This document shows positions 34,335 through 43,038 of a stretch of 64,000 nucleotides of DNA, piece after piece. This DNA is from JBGSIC01 sp041751875. GTDB taxonomy: Bacteria; Bdellovibrionota; FAC87; UBA2466; JACKAF01. Position 1 is the first letter of the stretch, and each line of letters begins with the position of its first letter. The position numbers and the translations under genes are program-made. The stretch covers positions 1 to 64,000 of the forward strand of contig JBGSIC010000033.1 of the NCBI GenBank assembly GCA_041751875.1, written 5' to 3'. The notes beneath the pieces are model-generated. The model was given only the letters and a program-made list of their open reading frames with translations, had not been told where the DNA came from and did no database searches.

Positions 34335-34408
34335 TCGGGGTGGCGGGATTTGAACCCACGACCTCTTCGTCCCGAACGAAGCGCGCTAGCCAGCTGCGCT
34401 ACACCCCG
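34335..34408 (-). tRNA. tRNA-Pro (anticodon CGG)
   Basis: 74 nt. Acceptor stem CGGGGTG / CACCCCG, D-loop AGCTGGCTAGC, anticodon stem CTTCG / CGAAG with loop TTCGGGA (anticodon CGG at positions 34-36), and T-arm GTGGG-TTCAAAT-CCCGC. Discriminator A; CCA is not encoded. Reads CCG codons. The 5' end overlaps the last ten bases of the acyltransferase gene upstream. Confidence 0.95.
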
Positions 34409-35085
34409 ACAGGTTGATACTCTGCGATAGAAAAATTTCGTTGGAAGTATCGCTCAGCTTCCCCTTTAAGGGCAACCAAGTTCTGCTCCAATGTTAGCCG
34501 ATAACTTTCCAGTTCTAAGTCCGATAACTGCCCGGGAACCGTCATCGGTGCTCCGTAAAGCATCACACACGAAGAAAACGGGAGCGGGAAAAAGGATCGG
34601 TTCCACGCTTTTAAGAAAACAAAACGCCAACGACAGGCGGCTGCCACGGGAATTACCGGACAACCGGTTTTCTGGGCCATTTTTATAATCCCCGGTTTGA
34701 CTCGGTAAATGGGCCCTCTAGGTCCATCCACGGCAAGAGCGGCATCCCGCTTCTCCTTCTTCACGGCTCCGATCAGTGAAACCAGCGCCCCCACACCACC
34801 CCGGCTACTCGATCCACGCGCCACCCGGTAGCCAAGCGTCTCCAGCACTCCCGCCATCAGCTCACCATCTTTACTGCGGCTGGAAGCCACCGCTAACCCT
34901 TTTCCAATATAGGCACGCAAAAGGACCAACTCGTCGCCATGCCAATGAGCATAAAGTTCGTTGCCCCGTGTGTTTTTGGGGTGGGGGGCATTAACTTTTT
35001 GAAAAAACCACGTTCTGGATAATAGCCAGTAAATACAGGCAATTAGCTTGGAAATCCAACGCGGGGCGGAATGCTTATCTTTCAC
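34399..35085 (-). CDS. DUF374 lysophospholipid acyltransferase-family protein
   Basis: 228 residues. An N-terminal amphipathic or membrane helix (ACIYWLLSRTWFF), then the DUF374 motif ELYAHWHGDELVLLRA, SRSKDGELMAGVLETLGYRV and the second signature ALAVDGPRGPIYRVKPGII. Related proteins acylate lipid A or other lipids at the inner membrane (LpxL-like superfamily); the acceptor is unknown here. The stop codon lies inside the 5' end of the tRNA-Pro gene, so its transcript probably includes the tRNA. Confidence 0.85.
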   Translation of the reverse strand: MKDKHSAPRWISKLIACIYWLLSRTWFFQKVNAPHPKNTRGNELYAHWHGDELVLLRAYIGKGLAVASSRSKDGELMAGVLETLGYRVARGSSSRGGVGALVSLIGAVKKEKRDAALAVDGPRGPIYRVKPGIIKMAQKTGCPVIPVAAACRWRFVFLKAWNRSFFPLPFSSCVMLYGAPMTVPGQLSDLELESYRLTLEQNLVALKGEAERYFQRNFSIAEYQPVGV

Positions 35086-35125
35086 CTATCAACGGCTAAC
35101 AGGATTCGACCGATGAGTAAAGTTG

Positions 35126-36169
35126 ATGAAGCCCAATCCGGCACATAAGCACAATGACGCCGCCTATCAGGTGGAGAAGCTCCTGCGTGATTTTGCCACG
35201 GTGACTAGCCGTCAGCTCACGCGCATTTTGTGCGCTACCCTGGGGGAACTCAAATACGCACTGGATGCAAACGATCTCGAAGCCGCTCGCAAGGCTTTAG
35301 GGGTAGGTTTGCGCGCTGGTGAGCACGCTCTCGGGCTTGCCCGCGACTTACGCTTCTTAGCCAGTGAAACGGCGATGAAAACGGAAACAGTAGATGTTTC
35401 TCAGCTCCTTTTGGACACCTCTGAGCTTGTCGAAAAGGAAGTTGCCAGCCGTTCGATCGATTTCAATGTCCTGGTAGAGGGATCCACTTACGTTGCCATC
35501 GACCGCACTTCTCTTCGTCAGGTAATCCTCAACGTTCTTTACTACGCGATTGATACGACACCCATAAAGGGAAGTCTTTCACTTCACCTAGCTCGCAATA
35601 CTCACTCGATCCATATAACAGTTAGCAATTCTCATCCACCTGATCCGGCCGAACAACAGAATGAAATTTTTGACCCCCTCAAGGCCGAACATCTTTCGGA
35701 AGTAAGAGCTCTTGGCCTCACCGTCGCTAAAGCACTGGTGGACGCGATGGGCGGGGAAGTGGGCGTTACCACCCTATTGGGAAATGAAACGACGTTTTCG
35801 ATCGTCATACCGGTCGGTCGCCCTGCTCTAATTCCTAATTTTCAACACAAACGAAAACACCGCCGCATTCGCATCGAACTTCCCGCGGTCATTATGCTTA
35901 AAGACTGCCAGCCCATAAAAACCCACATCACTATTTTGGGCGCTGGCGGATGCTACATTCAGCTCGATGGCAGGCTCCCGCTGGAAAAGGGTGACCCCTG
36001 CGACCTGAAGATCAATCACTTTGGTCATGAGTGGATCGAACTCAACGGATCCCACATTACCAACCTCGCCCACCAAAACGACCAGCTCGGTGTGGGCATC
36101 GCCTTCGGCGAAATCCCGGTTCGTGCGCAAAATATCATCTCTGCGCTCGTTCGTGGTCATACCGACTAG
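35126..36169 (+). CDS. Degenerate histidine-kinase-like ATPase fused to PilZ
   Basis: 347 residues from the ATG at 35126 (a TTG is one codon upstream). Residues about 10-80 are the helical dimerisation region but have no H-E/D phospho-acceptor. About 125-230 is an HATPase_c fold in which the N-box reads LNVLYYAID (second Asn replaced by Tyr) and the G1 DxGxG is absent, while the G2 region LGLTVAKALVDAMGG is retained. About 243-345 is a PilZ domain with RKHRR, but its second c-di-GMP motif reads LGAGG rather than D/NxSxxG. Kinase activity looks lost; a scaffold or c-di-GMP-linked role is inferred. Confidence 0.75.
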   Translation: MKPNPAHKHNDAAYQVEKLLRDFATVTSRQLTRILCATLGELKYALDANDLEAARKALGVGLRAGEHALGLARDLRFLASETAMKTETVDVSQLLLDTSELVEKEVASRSIDFNVLVEGSTYVAIDRTSLRQVILNVLYYAIDTTPIKGSLSLHLARNTHSIHITVSNSHPPDPAEQQNEIFDPLKAEHLSEVRALGLTVAKALVDAMGGEVGVTTLLGNETTFSIVIPVGRPALIPNFQHKRKHRRIRIELPAVIMLKDCQPIKTHITILGAGGCYIQLDGRLPLEKGDPCDLKINHFGHEWIELNGSHITNLAHQNDQLGVGIAFGEIPVRAQNIISALVRGHTD

Positions 36170-36220
36170 CCTTCTCCTTCAGATGACACGCCCGAAAGCC
36201 GGTGCTAGCTTCTATCTCCG

Positions 36221-37255
36221 ATGAAGATCTGTTTTGTGGTGCGCTCGCTTTTCCGCCAACTTCCGGCGTACACCACCACCCATCTCGCGTTTGAAGCCTA
36301 CGCTCGCGGCCACGAGGTCGCGATGGCGTCGCTTAACCATTTCACGCTGGAAAAGGATGGGCGGGTCTTTGCCTGGGCAGTTACCCCCACCAACAAGTCA
36401 CTTTCCGACCGAGACGTTTTTTTAAAGCATGTCCAAACAAAGGAAGGCCGCTTTGAGCGCCATTGTTTGAATGACTATGATTTCGTTTTCCTTCGCTACA
36501 ATCCAGGAGAGGAAGACCTTCTTCATCGCCAGTGGTCTCCCGCCCTGGGATTTGGGCGAGCGCTGAAGGAAGCTGGGGTGCGGGTCGTAAATGATCCTGA
36601 TGGTCTGGCACGCGCTTCGAGCAAAATGTACCTCACCCAGTTTCCCCAGGTCAGCGTACCGTCGATCGTCACGCGCTCCCCCGAAGATGTCAGAGCTTTT
36701 TTAGCCGATCTGAAAAAGCCGGCCATTCTCAAACCGCTTCACGGATACGGCGGGCGCAACGTCTTTCTCGTGAAGGACACGAGTGAAGTGAATTTGAATC
36801 AGATCATTAGCGCCGCTACAGAGCGCGGTTACCTGATGGCGCAGGAGTATGTCCCGGCTAATCCGGCTCATGACAAACGGGTTTTAGTTTGCAATGGCAA
36901 AGCCATTGCTTTGGGCAACCGGTGGGCGGTTTTTCAACGTGTCTCGCAAAAGGGTGAAATCCGAAGTAATATGAGGTTGGGAGCGTCACGGCAGGAAGCC
37001 ACTCTCGATTTCGAAGAAACTCAAATAGTCGAAGCGGTAGGACCGCAACTAGTTAAGGACGGGCTTTTCTTTGTCGGCCTAGACATTGTTGGTGGAAAGC
37101 TCATCGAGATCAATGTTTTTTGTCCCGGCGGAATACACAATATTAATCAGCTTTACGGGGCGAATGTGGGAAAAGAAGTGATCAAAGTATTGGAACACGA
37201 TCACGCCACTCTCGGTCGCAAACGTGAAGCCTTCATCGAGGGAGCGACTCCTTGA
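36221..37255 (+). CDS. Glutathione synthetase-like ATP-grasp ligase
   Basis: 344 residues, somewhat longer than typical GshB (about 316). Blocks equivalent to GshB: AFEAYARGHEVAMASLNHF, FVFLRYNPGEEDLL, VRVVNDPDGLARASSKMY, PAILKPLHGYGGRNVFLVKD (ATP site), LMAQEYVPANPAHDKRVLV and LFFVGLDIVGGKLIEINVFC (Mg-binding). It joins a gamma-glutamyl-type carboxylate to an amine, probably Gly, but a different substrate is possible because no gshA is in the window and the next genes are Ddl and a membrane protein. Its stop is inside the start of ddl (TTGA). Confidence 0.8.
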   Translation: MKICFVVRSLFRQLPAYTTTHLAFEAYARGHEVAMASLNHFTLEKDGRVFAWAVTPTNKSLSDRDVFLKHVQTKEGRFERHCLNDYDFVFLRYNPGEEDLLHRQWSPALGFGRALKEAGVRVVNDPDGLARASSKMYLTQFPQVSVPSIVTRSPEDVRAFLADLKKPAILKPLHGYGGRNVFLVKDTSEVNLNQIISAATERGYLMAQEYVPANPAHDKRVLVCNGKAIALGNRWAVFQRVSQKGEIRSNMRLGASRQEATLDFEETQIVEAVGPQLVKDGLFFVGLDIVGGKLIEINVFCPGGIHNINQLYGANVGKEVIKVLEHDHATLGRKREAFIEGATP

Positions 37256-38334
37256 GTGCGAAAAAGCAGGTTTTGGTGCTATGCGGAGGTAAATCCGACG
37301 AGCACGAAATTTCTCTCATCTCTGCCAAATATATCCTCGACGCCTTAGACCGCTCCAAGTTCGAGCCGATCGTTGTCGGCATTGCCAAAGACGGAACCTG
37401 GCACCTGCATAATGAAAAAAGCTTTTATAAAGGCGAAGTGCGCGCCGATAAAATTTCGTTGAATACTGATGGGCCGCGCGTTTGGTTGGCGCCTTACCGC
37501 GAGAACGGCAAAGCCTGGTTACAAGCTGAGGGGAAGAAAGTTTCTTACGATGTGGCCTTCCCTGTACTCCATGGGCCATTCGGCGAAGATGGCACCATCC
37601 AAGGCCTTTTTGAAATTGTCGATGTTCCTTATGTGGGGGCCAACTGCGGGGTCTCCTGGATTGGCATGGATAAGAATCTCGCCAAGTCGCTCTGTAAGTT
37701 CCACCACATTCCAGCCGCCGACTTTGTCAGCGTGAAGCGCCTTGAAGAATTAGAACCCAAACTGCCTGAAGTCCGTAAGCTGGGGCTTCCCGTTTTTGTA
37801 AAACCAGCAAAAATGGGGTCTTCGGTCGGTATCACTAAAGTAAAAGACTGGAACCAGCTCACCGACGCCGTCAAAACAGCGCTTCGTTTTGATAACTGCT
37901 GCTTGATTGAGAAAGCAGTGGTCGGACGGGAACTCGAATGTGCGGTGCTCGGGCTTGCTGCCTCCCCTCGTGCTTCCCTTCCCGGCGAAGTGATCGTTAG
38001 CAAAAAGGCTGAGTTTTATTCCTACGACGCGAAATACCTTAGCCAAGACAGTGCTGAGATAGTCATTCCGGCAAAGTTGGATCCGCCGCAGGTGAAAGCG
38101 GTTCAAGAATTTTGTAAACGTGTCTACACCACACTCGAGGTGGATGGCATGGCCCGTGTCGATCTCTTCCTCCTTCCCAATGGAGAAATCTACTTAAACG
38201 AGATCAACACGATTCCCGGCTTTACGCCTATCAGCATGTACCCAAAGATGTGGAAGGCGAGCGGACTGGAATACCCTGAGCTTTTGACGGAACTTCTTAG
38301 TCTCGCTTTTCAACGTAAGGGGCTTTCGCTTTGA
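37252..38334 (+). CDS. ddl: D-alanine--D-alanine ligase
   Basis: 360 residues, DdlA-type length. Motifs GGKSDEHEISLISAKYILDA, FPVLHGPFGEDGTIQG, VPYVGANCGVSWIGMDKN, PVFVKPAKMGSSVGITKV and MARVDLFLLPNGEIYLNEIN (metal-binding Glu and Asn). It makes the D-Ala-D-Ala of peptidoglycan. It uses a TTG start inside the upstream stop, and its own stop is again TTGA with the next gene, so the three genes are translationally chained. Confidence 0.9.
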   Translation: MSAKKQVLVLCGGKSDEHEISLISAKYILDALDRSKFEPIVVGIAKDGTWHLHNEKSFYKGEVRADKISLNTDGPRVWLAPYRENGKAWLQAEGKKVSYDVAFPVLHGPFGEDGTIQGLFEIVDVPYVGANCGVSWIGMDKNLAKSLCKFHHIPAADFVSVKRLEELEPKLPEVRKLGLPVFVKPAKMGSSVGITKVKDWNQLTDAVKTALRFDNCCLIEKAVVGRELECAVLGLAASPRASLPGEVIVSKKAEFYSYDAKYLSQDSAEIVIPAKLDPPQVKAVQEFCKRVYTTLEVDGMARVDLFLLPNGEIYLNEINTIPGFTPISMYPKMWKASGLEYPELLTELLSLAFQRKGLSL

Positions 38335-39080
38335 GATCGGAAGACTCACCTCCTTACGGACTGATCGCTTCTCTCTGGCTGAGCTCGGCTAGTGCCACCA
38401 TGCAGCTTTTCGCGGCGACTAGCTTTGCGATCCTCATTCTAGATTCCAAAGCCTTCCTTTACATGGCGTCGTTAGGGGCCTTCGTAGTGGGTATCGGCGT
38501 TGGATTGGGGTGGGAGAATAAGAAGAAACGCACCACCCAACGAGAACTCCGCACTGGCAGCCACTTACTCGCCAATACCCAGTTTAGTTTGAGTACGGGC
38601 GCCACCTTTGGTCTTCCGGTTGCCATACTCTTTTGGATAGGAATCGACCACGCGCGAAAAACTTATGCTTGGCTTCCTCTTCAAATGGAATTTATTGCGC
38701 TCGCCCTTTGGGTCACCCTTACGTCGATTTGGTTGGGATTCTGTGTCGGTCGCCAAGTGCCTATTCTCACCAGTTTCCTAAAGAAAACCAACGCTCCCAA
38801 TGAGTCCTACCTTTTTCTTTTCGGATCGGATTTTTTGGGATGTTTTATTGGCGCCCTTCTGTTTCTGGTGTGGCTCTACCCCTTTTACGGTCTCGTGCGC
38901 ACGCTTGCGATCGCGAGTCTCGTTTCTGCTGTCGGATATTTTTTAACGCTTCTTCAGCTCGACGATGCCCCCCGTAAGCGCTTCGCCGTCCAGGTGGTGT
39001 ATGTCACCGCTGCCGTATGGGTGATCTTGAAAGGCGCCTGGTTGGAAAACTCATTGGACAATCTGCTCTTTGGATTCTAG
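38331..39080 (+). CDS. Polytopic membrane protein resembling the membrane domain of spermidine-synthase-like proteins
   Basis: 249 residues with about seven hydrophobic segments. SSASATMQLFAATSFAILIL and AFLYMASLGAFVVGIGVGLGW resemble the first helices, and YLFLFGSDFLGCFIGALLFL plus LYPFYGLVRTLAIASL the later helices, of the integral-membrane part of SpeE-like proteins, but the soluble aminopropyltransferase domain is absent. It starts at TTG 38331 inside the ddl stop. The family match is from memory of the motif pattern and should be treated as tentative. Confidence 0.5.
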   Translation: MRSEDSPPYGLIASLWLSSASATMQLFAATSFAILILDSKAFLYMASLGAFVVGIGVGLGWENKKKRTTQRELRTGSHLLANTQFSLSTGATFGLPVAILFWIGIDHARKTYAWLPLQMEFIALALWVTLTSIWLGFCVGRQVPILTSFLKKTNAPNESYLFLFGSDFLGCFIGALLFLVWLYPFYGLVRTLAIASLVSAVGYFLTLLQLDDAPRKRFAVQVVYVTAAVWVILKGAWLENSLDNLLFGF

Positions 39081-39089
39081 ATTGTCTGC

Positions 39090-40412
39090 ATGTCGCAAGA
39101 ATCCAGTTCCATTCCCTTCGCTAGTCGCCGCAAAACATTTTTAAAAGCTCTCGGAAACGGCATCGCGCTTTTCCCAGCCTCCAACAAACTGATTCGGAAT
39201 AACGACGTTACACACCCTCATCGGCAGGACAGTAACTTTTTCTACCTAACGGGCTTTGAAGAAGCGAGTAGCCTGGCACTCTTCTCACCGCAGTCGGCTG
39301 CCCCGTTTCAAATGTTTGTTCTTCCCAAAGACAAGACAAAGGAGCTCTGGGAAGGCGTTATCGCGGGTCCAGAAATCGCGCGCAAAAAGTACGGCGCGGA
39401 CCTCGCCCATCCTTCCAATGATGTGGCCCTCTTCGATCGCATTTTTGTTGAGGAACTTGCTAAAGCCGATGCGCTCTACTACCGCGTGGGCGAAAGCGCC
39501 CAGCGCGACCAACACATCTTCCGTTTGTTGCACCGAGCGACCCGTAAACTGGGTCGCACCGGACGACCCTACTGGCCCATCAAGGACCCGAATGAACTCC
39601 TGGGCGAGATGCGCCTTTTTAAAACAAGCGAAGAAATTGCACGCTTGAGAAAAGCCGCCGAGATTTCGGCTAAAGCACATACCTCTTTAATGAAATCCAC
39701 CCAACCCGGGATGCACGAGTATGAACTCGAAGCCCAGCTCTACCAAGAGTTTCGCTCGGGTGGAGCTAAGCGTTTAGGGTACGATTCGATAGTCGCGTCG
39801 GGCGCCAACGCTTGCGTACTACACTACACAGAGAATGAACGTCAGATCAAATCAGATGACCTGGTACTCGTGGATGCCGGAGCGGAGTACGATTACTACA
39901 CCGCTGATATCACGCGTACCTTCCCCGCGGGCAAAGAATTCACCGCACCCCAGCGCGAAATTTACGATGCCGTTTTAAAGGCACAGCTTGCCTGCGTGGA
40001 ACTGGCCAGGCCCGGGAAAACCTTGCGGGGCCTGCAAGAGTGCGCGATTGAAATTCTCACTGAGGAATTACTCAGTCTTGGCATTCTCAAAGGCCAGAAA
40101 AAGCAGTTAATGTCGTCGAAAGCCCACCAAGAATATTTCCCTCACGGAATTGGTCATTGGCTTGGCATGGATGTGCACGACATTGGAAAGTATTACGCTA
40201 GCGACTACGAAGATCCGCGACCCTTCGAACCGGGAATGGTGTTTACGATTGAACCTGGGCTTTACATCCAAAAGTATTCTTCCGCGCCTGAAAAATATAA
40301 AGGGATCGGCGTGCGAATTGAAGATGATGTGGTGATTACCAAGAATGGCTGTGACGTGCTTACCAAGGACGTACCCAAGGCAACTGAAGAAATTGAAGCG
40401 CTCCGGAACTAG
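39090..40412 (+). CDS. pepP: Xaa-Pro aminopeptidase (M24B)
   Basis: 440 residues. N-terminal domain with NFFYLTGFEEASSLALF and the pita-bread M24 domain with all metal ligands visible: LVDAGAEYDYYTADITRTF (two Asp), FPHGIGHWLGMDVHDIG (His), FTIEPGLYI (Glu) and GVRIEDDVVIT (Glu). It removes N-terminal residues before proline in the cytoplasm, using two Mn(II). It overlaps the convergent mlaC-like gene by four bases. Confidence 0.93.
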   Translation: MSQESSSIPFASRRKTFLKALGNGIALFPASNKLIRNNDVTHPHRQDSNFFYLTGFEEASSLALFSPQSAAPFQMFVLPKDKTKELWEGVIAGPEIARKKYGADLAHPSNDVALFDRIFVEELAKADALYYRVGESAQRDQHIFRLLHRATRKLGRTGRPYWPIKDPNELLGEMRLFKTSEEIARLRKAAEISAKAHTSLMKSTQPGMHEYELEAQLYQEFRSGGAKRLGYDSIVASGANACVLHYTENERQIKSDDLVLVDAGAEYDYYTADITRTFPAGKEFTAPQREIYDAVLKAQLACVELARPGKTLRGLQECAIEILTEELLSLGILKGQKKQLMSSKAHQEYFPHGIGHWLGMDVHDIGKYYASDYEDPRPFEPGMVFTIEPGLYIQKYSSAPEKYKGIGVRIEDDVVITKNGCDVLTKDVPKATEEIEALRN

Positions 40413-41158
40413 AGTTTTTCTGACTTGGCGGCTTTATCGTCTTTGGGAGGATTCTTGAGATCCGCGCGGCGCTTTTCAAGCCTTTGAAGAAGCGTAGCAA
40501 AGTTGTTTTCTTTCAAGAAAGCTTTTATCTGCTGGGTGATGTTGTCGCTGTACTTGTCCTCGTCGACAGATAGGTCGAAGATTTTCCAGTTCCCGCCTTG
40601 TTTTTCGAAGTAATAATCCAAAACGTATTCTTCATCATCGGCTGAAAACTTGGCAGAAACAATCCCGGTGGACCCCGTTACTTTTACTTTGTCGATCGAA
40701 TATTTCGTGTCTTCCCAGAATGTACTCATCCGAGAGTAAGCGGTGAGAGAAATAATATCCTTAAGGAGTTTGGAAAACTGATTGCGATTGCTCGCGCTCT
40801 GCTTTTTCCACGCCGCTGGTCCACCCAAGCAAATTTGAGCCACGTGATCCCAGTTCACGCCGTCTTCCACCTGCTTGCGAGCAGCCGCTCCCTTCGCACC
40901 AGCTTCATTGACGTTCTTGGAAACATCCAACAGAGAACTCAACATTTCTTTTAGTTTCTGCTGTTCGGCGGAAAGGCTATCGGTTTTTGCTGCGGAAGTG
41001 GTCGGCTTCGCCGCTGCCGCCCCATCGGGCGTTCGTTCGACTGCTTCGGGGGCGGTTTCTGTGGCTGTGACTTCATCCGCGTATACGGGGAGTACGCCAA
41101 AGAAAAGGCCTAAAACAAAAAGTAACAAGAACAGAGAGAATCGAAGCGTCTTGGTCAT
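40409..41158 (-). CDS. mlaC: MlaC/Ttg2D-family periplasmic lipid-binding protein
   Basis: 249 residues from the ATG at 41158 (MTKTLRFSLFLLL; longer frame to 41269 rejected). Signal peptide ending near VYADE, then a low-complexity Ala/Thr linker to about residue 60, then the MlaC fold: LKEMLSSLLDVSKNV, VNWDHVAQICLGGPAAWKKQS, FSKLLKDIISLTAYSRM and VLDYYFEKQGGNWKIFDLSVD. It carries phospholipids between outer-membrane MlaA and the MlaFEDB transporter. The rest of the Mla system is not in the window. Confidence 0.88.
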   Translation of the reverse strand: MTKTLRFSLFLLLFVLGLFFGVLPVYADEVTATETAPEAVERTPDGAAAAKPTTSAAKTDSLSAEQQKLKEMLSSLLDVSKNVNEAGAKGAAARKQVEDGVNWDHVAQICLGGPAAWKKQSASNRNQFSKLLKDIISLTAYSRMSTFWEDTKYSIDKVKVTGSTGIVSAKFSADDEEYVLDYYFEKQGGNWKIFDLSVDEDKYSDNITQQIKAFLKENNFATLLQRLEKRRADLKNPPKDDKAAKSEKL

Positions 41159-41205
41159 AGGAGAACCAGTATAGCGGCCAAACAATAAAAAAACCAGGCG
41201 GGAAA

Positions 41206-42177
41206 CTATTCTCGAAGCATTTCCCTCGCTGTTTTCAGGACAGATTCCCAACCGAGATCCTTCAGACAACGTTGGTATCCATACGGGGCCGAACAGGTCG
41301 ATGATTCACACGGCGAACAGGGAAGATCTGTGACACGCTCCACGCGCACTTTCTCACCCAAAGGCCGAACATGGCGCGGATCGCCAGGTCCGAACAGCAC
41401 TAAAGTCGGCGAACCGCCCAACGACGCAGCCACATGCGCGATTCCAGAATCGTTTGCCACCACGAGAGAAGCTTCTTGAGCGAGACTCAACACCTCTGCC
41501 AGACTCGTCTCTCCTACTCGATCTTCGACTCGCGTGGGCTTCGAATGGGCTGACCGCCACCAGTCCTTTTCCTGCGTGGTTCCCACGACGACAAGCCGAT
41601 GGTCAGGAAATTCTCGAACCAGCCCGTCGACTAATTCTGAAAAATAGGGCCACACTCGGAGCCCCATCGCCGATCCGGGCGCAATCAGGATGGTCTTTTT
41701 CCGTTCCCTTATTTTGGGAGAAACAGGGAGGGAGGGAGAAAATCCGGTCGCTGACAAAAACCGAAGTAGTTCGAGATAGATTTCAGAACGGTGTTTACTC
41801 GTCCCGCGAGGTTTCCATTTCAGTCCTGCCGTTAAAAAGAGATCACTCCCCCCGCGAAAAAAACCCACTCGGTGGGGAATCCGCATTTTCCAAAAGAGGA
41901 CAGAAGAGGAATAAGAGGCGGGTAAACTAATCGCCAGATCAAATCGCTCCCTCCCCAGGTGCGACGTCAGGCCCTGGCGTTCTTTTTTCGATCGCCGCGC
42001 GAAGGGGTAAACGGCGTCGAATAGGGGGGGAAGAGGAAGAGAGCTGAGACTATCGGCATGAAGAAGTGCGAGATGAGCTTGGGGATAGTAATCCCGCAGG
42101 CCCTGATAAAAAGGCACCGCCATCACGTGATCACCCACCCAATTGGGACTTCGAACCAGAATGCGCTGAACTGTCAT
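41206..42177 (-). CDS. Family 9 glycosyltransferase, heptosyltransferase II-like
   Basis: 323 residues. The N-terminal LVRSPNWVGDHVMAVPFYQG is the WaaF-type start (substrate-binding Asp), and the C-terminal VANDSGIAHVAASLGGSPTL and VLFGPGDPRHVRPLG are the ADP-heptose-binding signatures. CSPCESSTCSAPYGYQRCLKD near the end is the Cys cluster usual in WaaF proteins. It adds heptose to the LPS inner core at the cytoplasmic face of the inner membrane. Confidence 0.9.
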   Translation of the reverse strand: MTVQRILVRSPNWVGDHVMAVPFYQGLRDYYPQAHLALLHADSLSSLPLPPLFDAVYPFARRSKKERQGLTSHLGRERFDLAISLPASYSSSVLFWKMRIPHRVGFFRGGSDLFLTAGLKWKPRGTSKHRSEIYLELLRFLSATGFSPSLPVSPKIRERKKTILIAPGSAMGLRVWPYFSELVDGLVREFPDHRLVVVGTTQEKDWWRSAHSKPTRVEDRVGETSLAEVLSLAQEASLVVANDSGIAHVAASLGGSPTLVLFGPGDPRHVRPLGEKVRVERVTDLPCSPCESSTCSAPYGYQRCLKDLGWESVLKTAREMLRE

Positions 42178-42327
42178 GCTGCTTCAAACTAGCGTGGGTT
42201 GGCGGCCCTTACAAACCCTGTGAAATTTGTACTGCGCGCTGTTTATTATCCTTTAATACCGATGACTTAAACCCACTATATGACGCGCCATATTAAGATA
42301 TCAGGTTGGCCGTCCGAAAAGAGGAAT

Positions 42328-43017
42328 ATGAGTAGAAGTATTTTCTTAGGTCTCTTTGTCACTGGCCTGCTAGGTGTTGCCACTCCCGTGTATGCGGAAT
42401 CCGAAGAATTGGTACGCCCCTTTCTTCCCATGGAGCTGGAGAACGACAATCCTGAAGTCAACGAAACGGTTAACGCCGTTGCGCGCGATCTCGGCGCCGA
42501 CAGGGTAGCCAAACGCACCAATGCTGCGCTTGATCGCCTCATCCGCATCGCGGCTTGGCGCTTGAAAAAAGAAGGCCATAAGGATTTAGCCAATCAAATT
42601 GAAAGCGAGTGGAGAAACGAATACAGCCGTTATCTGACGTTCATTTTTGTGGACCTCGGAGACCACAACCCTTTGAGCGAATGGCTCAACGAAGTTTACC
42701 AGTCGTTGCGTGCGACACTTGGTGATGCGGTTCTCAAACGCTTTCATCTCGATGATATCTGGGTGATCAACTACGCGATTCCCGTCGTCTTTAAGCCTTG
42801 CTTACCCGAGTGGGACAAAGCGGAATACAAACTCCACTTCGTGCCCTTTGCTGGTTCCGTCACGTACTGGGCCGCGTACATCTCCTGCACCATCGCCGTA
42901 GCGGCTATGGACTTCGCGTTTTTCTGCTCACCGGTGGGCAGCTTCGCGGAGATGGGTATGGTGACCCTCATCGCCCCTGGCTTAAGCGACGGTATCTACC
43001 AACGCCGCTGCGAATAG
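42328..43017 (+). CDS. Secreted hypothetical protein
   Basis: 229 residues from the ATG at 42328 (GAGG five bases upstream). Signal peptide MSRSIFLGLFVTGLLGVATPVYA, then a helical charged region (NEVYQSLRATLGDAVLKRFH) and a hydrophobic stretch near 175-205 (YWAAYISCTIAVAAMDFAFF) that may be a membrane helix. Cys residues at about 154, 185, 198 and 227 could pair. No family is recognised. Confidence 0.6.
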   Translation: MSRSIFLGLFVTGLLGVATPVYAESEELVRPFLPMELENDNPEVNETVNAVARDLGADRVAKRTNAALDRLIRIAAWRLKKEGHKDLANQIESEWRNEYSRYLTFIFVDLGDHNPLSEWLNEVYQSLRATLGDAVLKRFHLDDIWVINYAIPVVFKPCLPEWDKAEYKLHFVPFAGSVTYWAAYISCTIAVAAMDFAFFCSPVGSFAEMGMVTLIAPGLSDGIYQRRCE

Positions 43018-43038
43018 GCCCTTCAGAAGCTTGCAAAG

